A stretch of DNA of 64,000 bases from Cohnella cholangitidis. GTDB lineage: Bacteria > Bacillota > Bacilli > Paenibacillales > Paenibacillaceae. How positions within the stretch are numbered: the stretch's first letter is position 1; every line of letters begins with the position of its first letter. Below the pieces are notes generated by a model. That model saw only the letters and a program-made list of their open reading frames with translations. It was not told where the DNA came from and did not search any database. Made by a program: the position numbers and the translations under genes. Location: the NCBI RefSeq assembly GCF_014107495.1, contig NZ_CP041969.1, forward strand, positions 2,443,501 to 2,507,500, in the 5' to 3' direction. This document shows positions 40,846 to 48,792 of the stretch, piece after piece.

Positions 40846-40915
40846 CAATAGTCTTTAGGCGAATCAAGATTAGGAAGCCGCGCTTCTTGATTATGGAATC
40901 GCCTAGAGACTATTG
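40846..40915. repeat. Long nested inverted repeat between two convergent genes
   Basis: Outer arms CAATAGTCTTTAGGCGA and TCGCCTAGAGACTATTG (15 of 17 paired), and inner AATCAAGA / TCTTGATT, form a hairpin of about 70 bases. It is placed between the convergent DsbA-family gene and the small membrane gene, so it probably terminates both transcripts. Confidence 0.7.
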
Positions 40916-40924
40916 CGCGTTAAA

Positions 40925-41183
40925 CTACCTTTCTCGTTCCCGGGATGAGCGTCGGGAAGGCGCCTGATTCCAGCGATTGCGAAACCAAACCAGCAGCGTA
41001 TATGAAAGTCCGATCCCCAGAACGGGATCTACAGCCGAATAAAATGCGGACTGCCATGTCAACCCTCCCTCGAATGCTGAAGTGTCCCCATCTACTGCCC
41101 CGCCTAATATAAAGCCGATCGGAATGCTAACGATCAGGATTATCGCAACGACTCTCCAACTATACCACCCTCCGTCTCCTCAT
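40925..41183 (-). CDS. Putative small membrane protein, frame broken near its start
   Basis: The ATG at 41183 overlaps the LysR stop (ATGA), suggesting coupling, but its frame stops after seven codons. Another frame then reads about 80 codons without stop: WYSWRVVAIILIVSIPIGFILGG, a membrane helix, then a second helix (GIGLSYTLLVWF) and a basic tail ending SRERER. Removing one G near 41166-41168 joins the two into an 85-aa protein. There is no recognisable family. It could be a real short gene with a read error, or decay. Confidence 0.35.
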
Positions 41184-42088
41184 CCATCCCGCTGCGACGA
41201 CAGCATCGTTCCCGTAGCGGTGCGCAGCGTCTGCAGAAACACGTCCATCGTGCGGGTTCTCAAATCGCCGTGACGCATGAGAACGTGAAAGCCGCGTCTG
41301 AACGGAAGCCCTTCGATATCTAGTAATTTCAAGGAGCCGAGCCCGAGTTCTTTGCGAAGCGCCCAGCGCGATTGCAGAGTAACGCCGAGCCCGGCTTCTA
41401 CCGTTTCCTTGATCGATTGCGTGCTGCTCATTTCCATTAAGCGGGACGGATGCAGTCCTAGCTCCGAGAACATTTTATCGGCTGCGGCTCTTGTCCCCGA
41501 GCCCTGCTCCCTCACGAGCCATGTTTGTCCCTCCAGTTCCGCCATGGAAACCGGAGATCGATCGGCAAGAGTATGCCGCGCTCCGGATGCGACGAACATC
41601 TCGTCTTCGGCAAGCTTCTCTACGGCGAGCCCCGTACCGATCTCTTCGCCTTCCACGATGCCTACATCCAACTCGCGGTTGCGGACCTTCTCCGCGATAT
41701 CGGATGTATTCCCGATCATGACCGTCGGACGGATATCCGGATATTCCGTATTCAATGACGCCAAAGTTAGCGGAAGGACGTATTCCCCGAACGTATAGCT
41801 TGCTCCAATGGAAAGAGGGCCGCCCGTATAATGCATCAATTCGTCGACCATTTCCTCCATTCTGCGGTATAAGCCCCCGATTTCCTTCGCATGGTGAAGC
41901 ACGATCTCTCCCGCTTTCGTCAGGGCTACCGATTTATTGTTACGTTCCAGCAGCCTTACCTTAAGGCGCTCCTCCAGAACTTTGATATGTTGGCTAACGG
42001 CCGGCTGGGTCATATGAAGTCGTTCCGCGGCCCGGGAAAAGTTGCGCGTATCCGCGACTTCGGAAAACACGACAAGCGATTGATCCAT
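41180..42088 (-). CDS. LysR-family regulator (CysL/YeiE-like)
   Basis: DNA-binding regulator, 302 aa. The helix-turn-helix FSEVADTRNFSRAAERLHMTQPAVSQHIKVLEERL is near the N-terminus, and the effector domain begins GPLSIGASYTFGEYVLP. The start MDQSLVVF fits the family; an ATG six codons upstream lacks a ribosome site. It is divergent from a YeiH-family gene, the same pairing as yeiE-yeiH and cysL contexts, so control of that exporter is likely. Confidence 0.9.
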   Translation of the reverse strand: MDQSLVVFSEVADTRNFSRAAERLHMTQPAVSQHIKVLEERLKVRLLERNNKSVALTKAGEIVLHHAKEIGGLYRRMEEMVDELMHYTGGPLSIGASYTFGEYVLPLTLASLNTEYPDIRPTVMIGNTSDIAEKVRNRELDVGIVEGEEIGTGLAVEKLAEDEMFVASGARHTLADRSPVSMAELEGQTWLVREQGSGTRAAADKMFSELGLHPSRLMEMSSTQSIKETVEAGLGVTLQSRWALRKELGLGSLKLLDIEGLPFRRGFHVLMRHGDLRTRTMDVFLQTLRTATGTMLSSQRDG

Positions 42089-42106
42089 TCGATCCCATCC
42101 GTTCAT

Positions 42107-42237
42107 TAGTTTTTGCTTACTATAAATATAATTATAATTAATTTTTCTTATTATTCAATCCGCATTATGATGAGGTTATCAAATGAACGGCGGATATCGC
42201 GGCCGGCTCCCGTTCGACAATGGAGGAATCAGACATC
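42107..42237. promoter_or_regulatory. Divergent LysR-yeiH control region
   Basis: An AT-rich stretch with repeated TATAAT/ATTATAAT words (42120-42150), such as ATAATTATAATTAAT, likely includes both promoters and LysR sites. No single -35/-10 pair could be chosen. Confidence 0.4.
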
Positions 42238-43295
42238 ATGTTTGCCAAAATAACCTCGCAGTCAACCGCCGGTCTGCCATTCGCATCGCCTAGGCTTTAC
42301 GGCATCCTTTTCACGCTTGCGTTCGCCTTGGCCGGTTGGGGCGTATCCTTGCTGCCCGGTCTCGACCGGCTCGGCCCGCTTGCCTGCACCTTGTTGCTCG
42401 CGGCTGCCTATCGCCACCGTTTCGGTTACCCTTATGCGTTCGGCGCAGGCATTCGTTTCTCGTCCGGCACTTTACTACGTCTTGCCATCGTCCTATTCGG
42501 ATTGAAACTAAATATCGCCGAGCTATGGCAACAAGGACTCCCGTTGCTAACCCGAGGCGGCAGTACGGTTGTTTTCTCCCTGATCGCGGTGCTGGCAATC
42601 GGCCACTGGCTTCGGGCGGACCGCCAATTAACCCTGCTGCTAGCAATCGGAACCGCGATCTGCGGCGCCGCGGCCATCGCCGCCGTATCCCCGTTGCTAA
42701 AGTCCAAAGAGGAGGATACCGCCGTCAGCGCCGGGCTGATCGCCTTGATCGGAACTGCGTTCGCTGCGGTCTATACGCTTGTTCAACCTTGGCTGCCGTT
42801 AAGCGCCGATGCTTACGGAATATGGGCGGGACTTACCTTGCACGAGATCGCCCACGTCGCCATGGCCGCCGCTCCCGCCGGAGACACGGCTCTTGCCGAT
42901 GGATTGCTCGCCAAGTTATGTCGGGTAGCCTTACTGGTTCCCGTATGCCTCGGAATTGCAGGTTACTCCATGTTCAAGGATCGATCTAACGCGAATACGA
43001 CCGAGACAACACCCCGGACGACAACCGGAACCCTGCGTTTCCGTTTCCATGGTTCTTATTAGGCTTTATCGCTATGAGCATAATCGGAACCTACTTCCTT
43101 CCGATTATCGTGCCCGCTCCCGACAACTTATTGCATGACCTATCGTTAGCCACTACATTGCTGCTCGGGATGGCCATGGCGGGTCTCGGCCTTAACGTGG
43201 ATCTGCGCGACTTCCGCTCCCGCGCCCTGCGTCCGTTCATCGCCATGCTGATCGCCTCGTCGCTGCTAGCGGGACTGACATTTGTATCGCTATAA
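42238..43295 (+). CDS. YeiH-family putative sulfate/sulfur-compound exporter, apparent -1 frameshift
   Basis: Membrane protein of the UPF0324 (YeiH) family, 352 aa when repaired, with about ten helices. The start MFAKITSQS follows GGAGG; an upstream ATG overlaps that site. Conserved segments include RLAIVLFGLKL, AIGTAICGAAAIAAVSPLL and GLTLHEIAHVAMA. The frame breaks in a C run at 43031-43033; one added C gives PAFPFPWFLLGFIAM and the last helices (TTLLLGMAMAGLGLNVDLRDFR). Substrate transport is predicted only; some homologues are taurine/sulfur associated. Confidence 0.86.
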
Positions 43296-43314
43296 AAGTA
43301 CCGCGAAGCGCAAT

Positions 43315-43352
43315 CAAAAAAGCTGTCCCGACTCGCAAGTTGGGACAGCCTT
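43315..43352 (-). terminator. Terminator of the FAD oxidoreductase gene
   Basis: Arms GCTGTCCC and GGGACAGC around a 13-base loop, followed on the minus strand by six T residues, 17 bases after the stop. Confidence 0.85.
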
Positions 43353-43368
43353 CTATCACCGTAGCTAC

Positions 43369-44808
43369 TTAAACACTCTTCTTCTCCGCGATCGCACGGG
43401 CGATCCATACGCCCGCCGCGCCGGCTTGCGCCAACCCGCGGGTGACTCCCGCTCCGTCCCCGCCGCAGTATAGGCCGGAAATTTCCGTTTCCAACGTCTC
43501 GCTCAGCTTAGGGCGGGCCGAATAGAACTTGGCCTCTACGCCGTAGAACAAAGTATGCTCCGAAGCGATGCCCGGCGTGACCCTATCAAGCGCTTCTACC
43601 ATCTCGATCAAGCTCTTCATCGTGTTGTAAGGAAGCACCAACCCCAGATCGCCCGGAACCGCTTCATGCAAAGTCGGCTCGATAAACCCTTCCTTGATCC
43701 TGCTCGTCGTAGAGCGGCGTCCTCTTAGGATATCCCCGAACTTCTGGACGATCACGCCGCCGCTAGAGAGATCGTTGGCCCGTTTGCAGATTTCGCGGGC
43801 GTACTCGTTCGGCTTATCGAATGGATCCGTGAATTTGTGAGACACAAGCAAGGCGAAGTTCGTATTGCTCGAACCTAGAGCCGGATCCTTGAAAGCATGC
43901 CCGTTCGCCGCCATGACCCCGCTGTGGTTTTCCACGACGACGTGTCCGGAGGGATTGCTGCAGAACGTCCTGACCCGCGTCCCTACGGACGTATTGTAAA
44001 TGAATTTCCCCTCGTACAGGTGCTCGTTGATTTCCCGCATGACGACATCGGACGTTTCCACCCGAACGCCCACGTCAACTTGATTGTTGACCATTGCCAG
44101 CCGGCGCTTTTTCAGAACGGCGGTTAACCAGCCCGAACCGTCCCGCCCCGGCGACACGACGACCGTATCCGCCATGATCTCTTCGCCGTTCTTGAGCGTA
44201 ATCCCGCATACCCGGTGCGCGCCGTTCTCCTTAACGCTCAAGAGGTCGACGACCTCCGTCTTGAAACGCATATCGATGCGGCTTTCCAAATAGGCATGGA
44301 TAGACTTTAGAATCTCCAAATTTTGCTCCGTGCCGAGATGGCGGACTTGCGCCCTCAGCAGCTTCAATCCGGCCGCATACCCTCTGTGCTCGATCCCCTT
44401 AACGAACTCGGTCGTCGGATCGGTCAAGTTATCCGTCGCCCCATGCTCAAGGTTGATCTCGTCTACGTAGCGGATAAGATTCAGCACCTGCGAAGGAGCC
44501 AAGTAATCCGTCAGCCATCCGCCGAATTCCGTCGTAATGTTGAATTTACCGTCGCTGTAAGCTCCCGCTCCGCCGAACCCCGCCGTAATCGAACATGCCG
44601 GCATGCATCCGGCGAAGTCTTTTTTCCCCGCGGGAGGGGGACATAGCTCGATTTTATTTTCCAGGATCGGACAGTGCCGATGTTTAATGTCGTGCCCTTT
44701 ATCCACTAGCAGCACTTTCAAGCGCGGAGAAGTTCTTGTCAACTCGTAACAAGTGAAAATACCGGCCGGACCGGCGCCAACCACGATAACGTCATAAGAA
44801 CGGTTCAT
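43369..44808 (-). CDS. FAD-dependent oxidoreductase of COG2509 type, under a purine riboswitch
   Basis: Cytoplasmic flavoprotein, 479 aa, biochemically uncharacterised. The N-terminal Rossmann motif YDVIVVGAGPAGIFTCYEL binds FAD; central TEFGGWLTDYLAPSQ and VVSPGRDGSGW, and the C-terminal CGGDGAGVTRGLAQAGAAGVWIARAI, are the family's nucleotide-binding hallmarks. The start MNRSYDV follows GGAGGAGATTTGCGA; upstream in-frame codons run into the riboswitch terminator. It has its own promoter and guanine-type riboswitch, which implies that its activity is wanted when guanine or hypoxanthine is scarce. Confidence 0.85.
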   Translation of the reverse strand: MNRSYDVIVVGAGPAGIFTCYELTRTSPRLKVLLVDKGHDIKHRHCPILENKIELCPPPAGKKDFAGCMPACSITAGFGGAGAYSDGKFNITTEFGGWLTDYLAPSQVLNLIRYVDEINLEHGATDNLTDPTTEFVKGIEHRGYAAGLKLLRAQVRHLGTEQNLEILKSIHAYLESRIDMRFKTEVVDLLSVKENGAHRVCGITLKNGEEIMADTVVVSPGRDGSGWLTAVLKKRRLAMVNNQVDVGVRVETSDVVMREINEHLYEGKFIYNTSVGTRVRTFCSNPSGHVVVENHSGVMAANGHAFKDPALGSSNTNFALLVSHKFTDPFDKPNEYAREICKRANDLSSGGVIVQKFGDILRGRRSTTSRIKEGFIEPTLHEAVPGDLGLVLPYNTMKSLIEMVEALDRVTPGIASEHTLFYGVEAKFYSARPKLSETLETEISGLYCGGDGAGVTRGLAQAGAAGVWIARAIAEKKSV

Positions 44809-44849
44809 TCGCAAATCTCCTCCTGGTATCCCCGATAGCCGGAACAAAC

Positions 44850-44904
44850 AAAAAAATCCCCGACTGCCGAAGGTGTGGGTGTCCCACATCCTTCGTAGTC
44901 AGGA
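44850..44904 (-). terminator. Riboswitch expression-platform terminator
   Basis: Minus-strand arms TCCTGACTACGAAGGATGTGGG and CCCACACCTTCGGCAGTCGGGGA (with mismatches) enclose ACA and are followed by seven T residues. The 5' arm shares the aptamer's P3 and P1 3' strands, so ligand binding and termination are mechanically linked. Confidence 0.88.
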
Positions 44905-44959
44905 ATTTAAGGTTCCCGGTAGAGACCCCCAGCCCATATTGCCGAGGATATACGAATGG
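44890..44959 (-). promoter_or_regulatory. Purine (guanine-type) riboswitch aptamer
   Basis: Minus strand matches the class: P1 TTCGTA/TACGAA, the J1/2 and L2 region TATCC...AATATGG, the J2/3 TCTCTACC, P3 CGGGAA/TTCCTG with the L3 CCTTAAAT, and J3/1 GACTACG. The base that sets ligand choice is C (GAC rather than GAT), predicting guanine/hypoxanthine binding. Transcription begins at its own promoter just upstream (45022-44994). In this class ligand binding normally stabilises termination, turning expression down. No other gene lies in the 319-base gap. Confidence 0.92.
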
Positions 44960-44993
44960 ATGAATAGATTGAACAATGTCGTTTCCAATACGT

Positions 44994-45022
44994 AGAGTAA
45001 CCGATTTTTACGTACTGGTCAA
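44994..45022 (-). promoter_or_regulatory. Promoter of the riboswitch and FAD oxidoreductase
   Basis: TTGACC (45022-45017), a 17-base spacer and TACTCT (44999-44994) on the minus strand, about 35 bases before the aptamer. It separates this gene from the transglutaminase operon. Confidence 0.75.
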
Positions 45023-45127
45023 GGGACATTCGTCTCAAACATTCGTAATTAAACGCCAATATTGCACCATCCACTATATAAACCCTAGAATTCGTCCCGA
45101 ATTCCCGAACAATATCTTTTTTCACCT

Positions 45128-45994
45128 TTATCCCGTCTCCGCCAACCGTACGTCTACCGTCACCTGAAGCTCCTGCCCCGACGTCCCCCTGTAAATCCCC
45201 TTGACCGGGACGATATCCGCATAGTCTCGTCCATGCCCCAGCTTCACGTAACGCCAATCGATCAGGTTGTTGTTCGTCGGATCGATCCCTTGCCAGCCCA
45301 CGCCGGGAATGTACACCTCGACCCATGCATGCGACGCTTGCTCGAAGTCCGCATCCCGGCCCTGAAGATCGCCGACGAAATGATATCCGCTTACGTACCG
45401 CGAAGGCACCCCTCTCAGCCGGCATACCGCGATGAGCAGATGCGCGAAGTCTTGGCACACTCCGCTGCCGATGCCGATCAATTCGTCCGCCGTCGTCTGC
45501 ACGCCGGTAGACAGCGGTTTATATTCGAAGTCGCCATAGATCGCGCTGCCCGCGTTCCGAATAAAACCGAATACTCCGTCCTCTTCTCCCCGAATACCCG
45601 AAGCGTAAGCTTCCACGCGGGGATGAAACGAGACGTAGGAGGAAGGAAGCAAATATTCCGCGTATCCGTCTATGAAATCTTCGCTTTTCAAGCGGTTCCA
45701 AGATTCCTCCGGTCCCCATGCCGCGCTCCACAGGACGTCCTTATCCCGCGTAACGACCGTCGAGTACGAGGTTATGACTAATTCCCGGTGCGGCGCGTGG
45801 GCGGTGAAGGAATGCACCCTGTTGCCGAAATAATCTTCATAGGACAACAATTGTACGTTAGGGTCTATGACAAGCCGATGCTGATAACAGGCTTGCCGTT
45901 CGTCCGTACGCGGAGTCAGCCGGATTTCATTGACACTGTCCGTCACCGAGGCGTCGTAACGGTATTTGGTAACGTGGCAAATCTCTAGCTTCAA
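45128..45994 (-). CDS. Transglutaminase-like cysteine protease-fold protein
   Basis: 288 aa. An N-terminal beta domain (CHVTKYRYDASVTDSVNEIRLTPR) precedes the catalytic fold with Cys in GSGVCQDFAHLLIAVCR (about residue 170), His in ASHAWVEVYIPGVGW and Asp in IDPTNN. This is the transglutaminase-like family that regularly follows alpha-E and ATP-grasp genes. The ATG overlaps the upstream alpha-E stop by four bases. It probably hydrolyses or forms amide bonds on a peptide product; the substrate is unknown. Confidence 0.87.
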   Translation of the reverse strand: MKLEICHVTKYRYDASVTDSVNEIRLTPRTDERQACYQHRLVIDPNVQLLSYEDYFGNRVHSFTAHAPHRELVITSYSTVVTRDKDVLWSAAWGPEESWNRLKSEDFIDGYAEYLLPSSYVSFHPRVEAYASGIRGEEDGVFGFIRNAGSAIYGDFEYKPLSTGVQTTADELIGIGSGVCQDFAHLLIAVCRLRGVPSRYVSGYHFVGDLQGRDADFEQASHAWVEVYIPGVGWQGIDPTNNNLIDWRYVKLGHGRDYADIVPVKGIYRGTSGQELQVTVDVRLAETG

Positions 45995-46953
45995 GCGATA
46001 ACCTCCCGTCCAGGGGAAAAAAAATACTTGGCAACCGCTTCGCCAAGCTGTTTATTCGTGTTAAGCAATTGCTGAAGCACCGACGCCAACGTATCCATCG
46101 TAATGTCGTTGCGATCGAGCCAGCCCAGCTCCGAACGCGCTTTGCCGGCTAATCGGATCATCCGTTCCAATGCCGAACTGGATTTATCCGATTGATCGCG
46201 CATCGCTTTCAAATGCCGGTCGAAGGTAGTCAACGCGAAGTGTACGGAGCGCGGAAACGATTCCTGCAGCACGAGGAAACGCGCCACCTCCTCCAAAGTA
46301 ATCTCCTCCAAGTCGAGTCTTCTGAAGGCCTCATACCCTCCGACCGACTTCAATACCGCTATCGTATAGGCGTATGACCCCTTACGCTGCTCCGGAGAGA
46401 CGTCCCCTACCGATTGCAGCAGTCTGACGACGTTCTCCGATCGCTCCAAATATCTGCCGCTCTCCAGCAGATTCCACGATTGATCCCTCATCGCCAAGGA
46501 CGTCGCGGTACCTTGGAATGCCGCCAACCCTTCCTTCACCCGTTGGAAAAAACGATGAGGAGATGGCTGAATGACCTCTTCAGGCCGAACGCCCTTCAGC
46601 CACAAGTAAAAGCCGTTCAGCAGATTCCACAGCTCGGAGGGTAGCTGCTCGCGGATTTTCTTGAGATTGTCCCGGGCTTGCGCGACGCACGATAGAATCG
46701 AGTTAGCCTGCGTAGGGTCAAGGGTAAGGAAGAACAAAACATCGTACTCCCGATAGACTTCGTACCTCTCTTCGTACAACGCGCAATCTCCTATCGCTTC
46801 GGCTATCCGTTTCCAGATCGCCTCCGTCTCCTCGCCGCCTCCCTCGCGAAGATGATAATACACGTCCAGCAGCCGGGCATGATTCTCCGCACGTTCGGTG
46901 TACCGCCCGATCCAGAACAACGACTCCGCTATCCTATCCAACATAGGGCTCAC
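45991..46953 (-). CDS. Alpha-E domain protein (DUF403)
   Basis: 320-aa all-alpha protein with the family N-terminus MLDRIAESLFWIGRYTERAENHARLLDVYYHL. It has no catalytic motif and is always found next to circularly permuted ATP-grasp genes; the charged helices suggest a scaffold or partner. It lies between the ATP-grasp gene (31-base gap) and transglutaminase (four-base overlap). Confidence 0.9.
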   Translation of the reverse strand: MSPMLDRIAESLFWIGRYTERAENHARLLDVYYHLREGGGEETEAIWKRIAEAIGDCALYEERYEVYREYDVLFFLTLDPTQANSILSCVAQARDNLKKIREQLPSELWNLLNGFYLWLKGVRPEEVIQPSPHRFFQRVKEGLAAFQGTATSLAMRDQSWNLLESGRYLERSENVVRLLQSVGDVSPEQRKGSYAYTIAVLKSVGGYEAFRRLDLEEITLEEVARFLVLQESFPRSVHFALTTFDRHLKAMRDQSDKSSSALERMIRLAGKARSELGWLDRNDITMDTLASVLQQLLNTNKQLGEAVAKYFFSPGREVIA

Positions 46954-46984
46954 TCCTTAAGGGCACGCACCCCGTTAATAAGCG

Positions 46985-48438
46985 TTATTTCGCCAATACC
47001 CAAGTATCTTTAACGCCGCCGCCCTGAGACGAATTGACGACGAGCGAACCTTCCTTCATCGCCACCCTGGTCAATCCGCCCGGAAGAACGCGTACATTCC
47101 TTCCGTCGGCCATCGCGAATACCCGCAAATCGATATGGCGATGAGCCATTTGGCCCTCCAGATTAATCGGCGACGTCGATAGCTTAATGGTCGGCTGGGC
47201 AATATAGTTAGCGGGATTCTCGCGGATTTTGGCCGCGAATCTTTCCCGTTCCCATTCGGTAGACGAAGGGCCGACGAGCATGCCGTAACCGCCGGACAAG
47301 GACGTCTCTTTCACGACCATCTCCTCGAGCCTTCCGAGAACGTGCTCCCGTTCGTCCGGGCGACTCATCAGATAGGTGGGCACATTGTTCAGAATCGGGC
47401 GTTCGTTCAAGTAATAACGGATCATCTCGGGAACGAAAGTATAGATAGCCTTATCGTCCGCGACGCCGGTCCCCGGCGCGTTAGCGATCGCAATGTTGCC
47501 GAAGCGATAGGCGTTCATCAATCCTGCGACGCCCAGCATGGAATCCGGGCGAAAAGCCAGAGGATCAAGGAAATCGTCGTCTATTCTCCGATACAGGACG
47601 TCAACCTTCCTCAAGCCGGTTAATTTGCGAATATAGATTTTGTTGTCCCTGCACACCAGATCGCGACCCTCGACGAGCTCCATCCCCATTTGTTGAGCGA
47701 GAAAAGCATGCTCGAAGTACGCGGAGTTGAAGCTTCCCGGCGTCAGGAGCACGATAACCGGCTCTGCGATGTCCGTAGGGGCTAGGTTGCGCAAGGAAGC
47801 ACGGAAATCGTGAAGCGACCGCTCGATGCCTTTGACGGAATGCGAAAAGATGAGCTCCGGAAAATCATGGGTCATGATCGAACGGCTCTTATAGACGTAA
47901 GAAAATCCGGAGGGAGATCGCAAATTGTCTTCGAGGACGAAATAATCCCCTTTCTCGTCCCGGATAAGATCGATTCCGGAAGCCGTCACGTACGTGCCTC
48001 CGGGAACGGGCAGACGCATCATTCCGTACGGAAATACCGATTGCCCATCACCATGCGGCGGGGAACGAGTCCGTCCTTCAGGATGCATTGCTCATGATAA
48101 ATATCGGTCAGGAACGCGTTCAAGGCGCGCACCCGCTGCCGCGTACCTTGCTCGATCGTTTCCCATTCCTCGGCAGGGATGACCCTAGGAATGAGATCGA
48201 ACGGAATCGTCCGTTCCAATCCGTCGGTTTGATCTCCGCCCGATAAAGTGAACGTGATTCCTTCCTCCAGCAAACGCCCGTTCATCCGAGCCTGTCTGGC
48301 GATTCGGTCTTCCGTCGACATTCGCGATAGCACATGATGCACCTTGCGATAGTGCTCTCGAACTTGATCTCCGTCATACATTTCGTTGTAAAAACGGGAG
48401 GAAGGCGAAGTTACCGATACTTCGTTCATCATTTCCAT
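46985..48438 (-). CDS. Circularly permuted ATP-grasp type 2 protein (DUF404/DUF407), apparent -1 frameshift
   Basis: Predicted ATP-dependent amide ligase, 484 aa when repaired. The start MEMMNEVSV follows GAGGGAG; the earlier ATG overlaps the promoter -10. After ...VMGNRYFRTE the frame stops at 48019. One added base in the run at 48022-48023 restores [43 protein letters not shown], with the ATP-grasp acidic/Asn metal site EDN. Later SGGYGMLVGP and the final SSQGGGVKDTWVLAK are conserved. The product, probably a peptide or amino-acid conjugate, is unknown. Confidence 0.9.
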
Positions 48439-48475
48439 GCAGAACGGCTCCCTCTTCCCACTGGGTTTTATTGTA

Positions 48476-48504
48476 ATCATATTCCCGCGCTTCGTTTATG
48501 TCAA
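48476..48504 (-). promoter_or_regulatory. Promoter of the ATP-grasp/alpha-E/transglutaminase operon
   Basis: Perfect TTGACA (48504-48499), a 17-base spacer and TATGAT (48481-48476) on the minus strand. Its -10 overlaps the upstream ATG, which decides the true start at 48438. Confidence 0.85.
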
Positions 48505-48604
48505 TAATACTTACATAAATTTGCCGTAATTATTATATATTTAACACATATATACCATGAAAAGTCATGCATTGGTTAGAATCCGATTTATCGATATCCA
48601 TAGC

Positions 48605-48717
48605 TTGATACGTCAGGATATGATAATATATATAAGTTGAGTTAGATCGCATTACTGGAGAGGGTGGTTGTCACCCATGAAATCGCATCGCGCATTAACC
48701 ATTATATGGACTTTAAC
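48605..48717 (+). promoter_or_regulatory. Untranslated leader with hairpin and 20-codon frame before the CDF gene
   Basis: A -35-like TTGATA (48605) and ATATAA/ATAT -10 region lie before about 100 bases containing a GGGTG/CACCC hairpin (48662-48676). An ATG at 48677 opens a 20-codon frame (MKSHRALTIIWTLTGIQPQG) that ends inside the terminator. No known riboswitch core was recognised. Because the following terminator precedes a gene on the same strand, this is probably an attenuator or a small terminated RNA. Confidence 0.55.
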
Positions 48718-48757
48718 AGGCATTCAACCCCAAGGTTGAATGCCTGCTTTATTTTTT
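48718..48757 (+). terminator. Intrinsic terminator inside the CDF leader
   Basis: Perfect arms AGGCATTCAACC and GGTTGAATGCCT around a CCAA loop, then GCTTTATTTTTT. It is on the same strand as, and 36 bases before, the CDF start, so it must be bypassed for expression. Confidence 0.88.
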
Positions 48758-48792
48758 GCGCGGGGCAAACTTTCTTAGAAGGGGTAATCATT

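Noticed and set aside
44907-45458. Minus-strand 183-codon frame across the transglutaminase end and the riboswitch
   Set aside because: It overlaps the transglutaminase gene out of frame and ends within the purine aptamer; codon use is atypical.
48605-48757. NiCo, yybP-ykoY or fluoride riboswitch at the CDF leader
   Set aside because: None of the conserved core sequences I know for these classes could be found; left as unassigned.
48664-48792. N-terminal extension of the CDF protein from an upstream GTG
   Set aside because: It would translate the terminator hairpin and has no membrane-protein character; AAGGGG fits the GTG at 48793.
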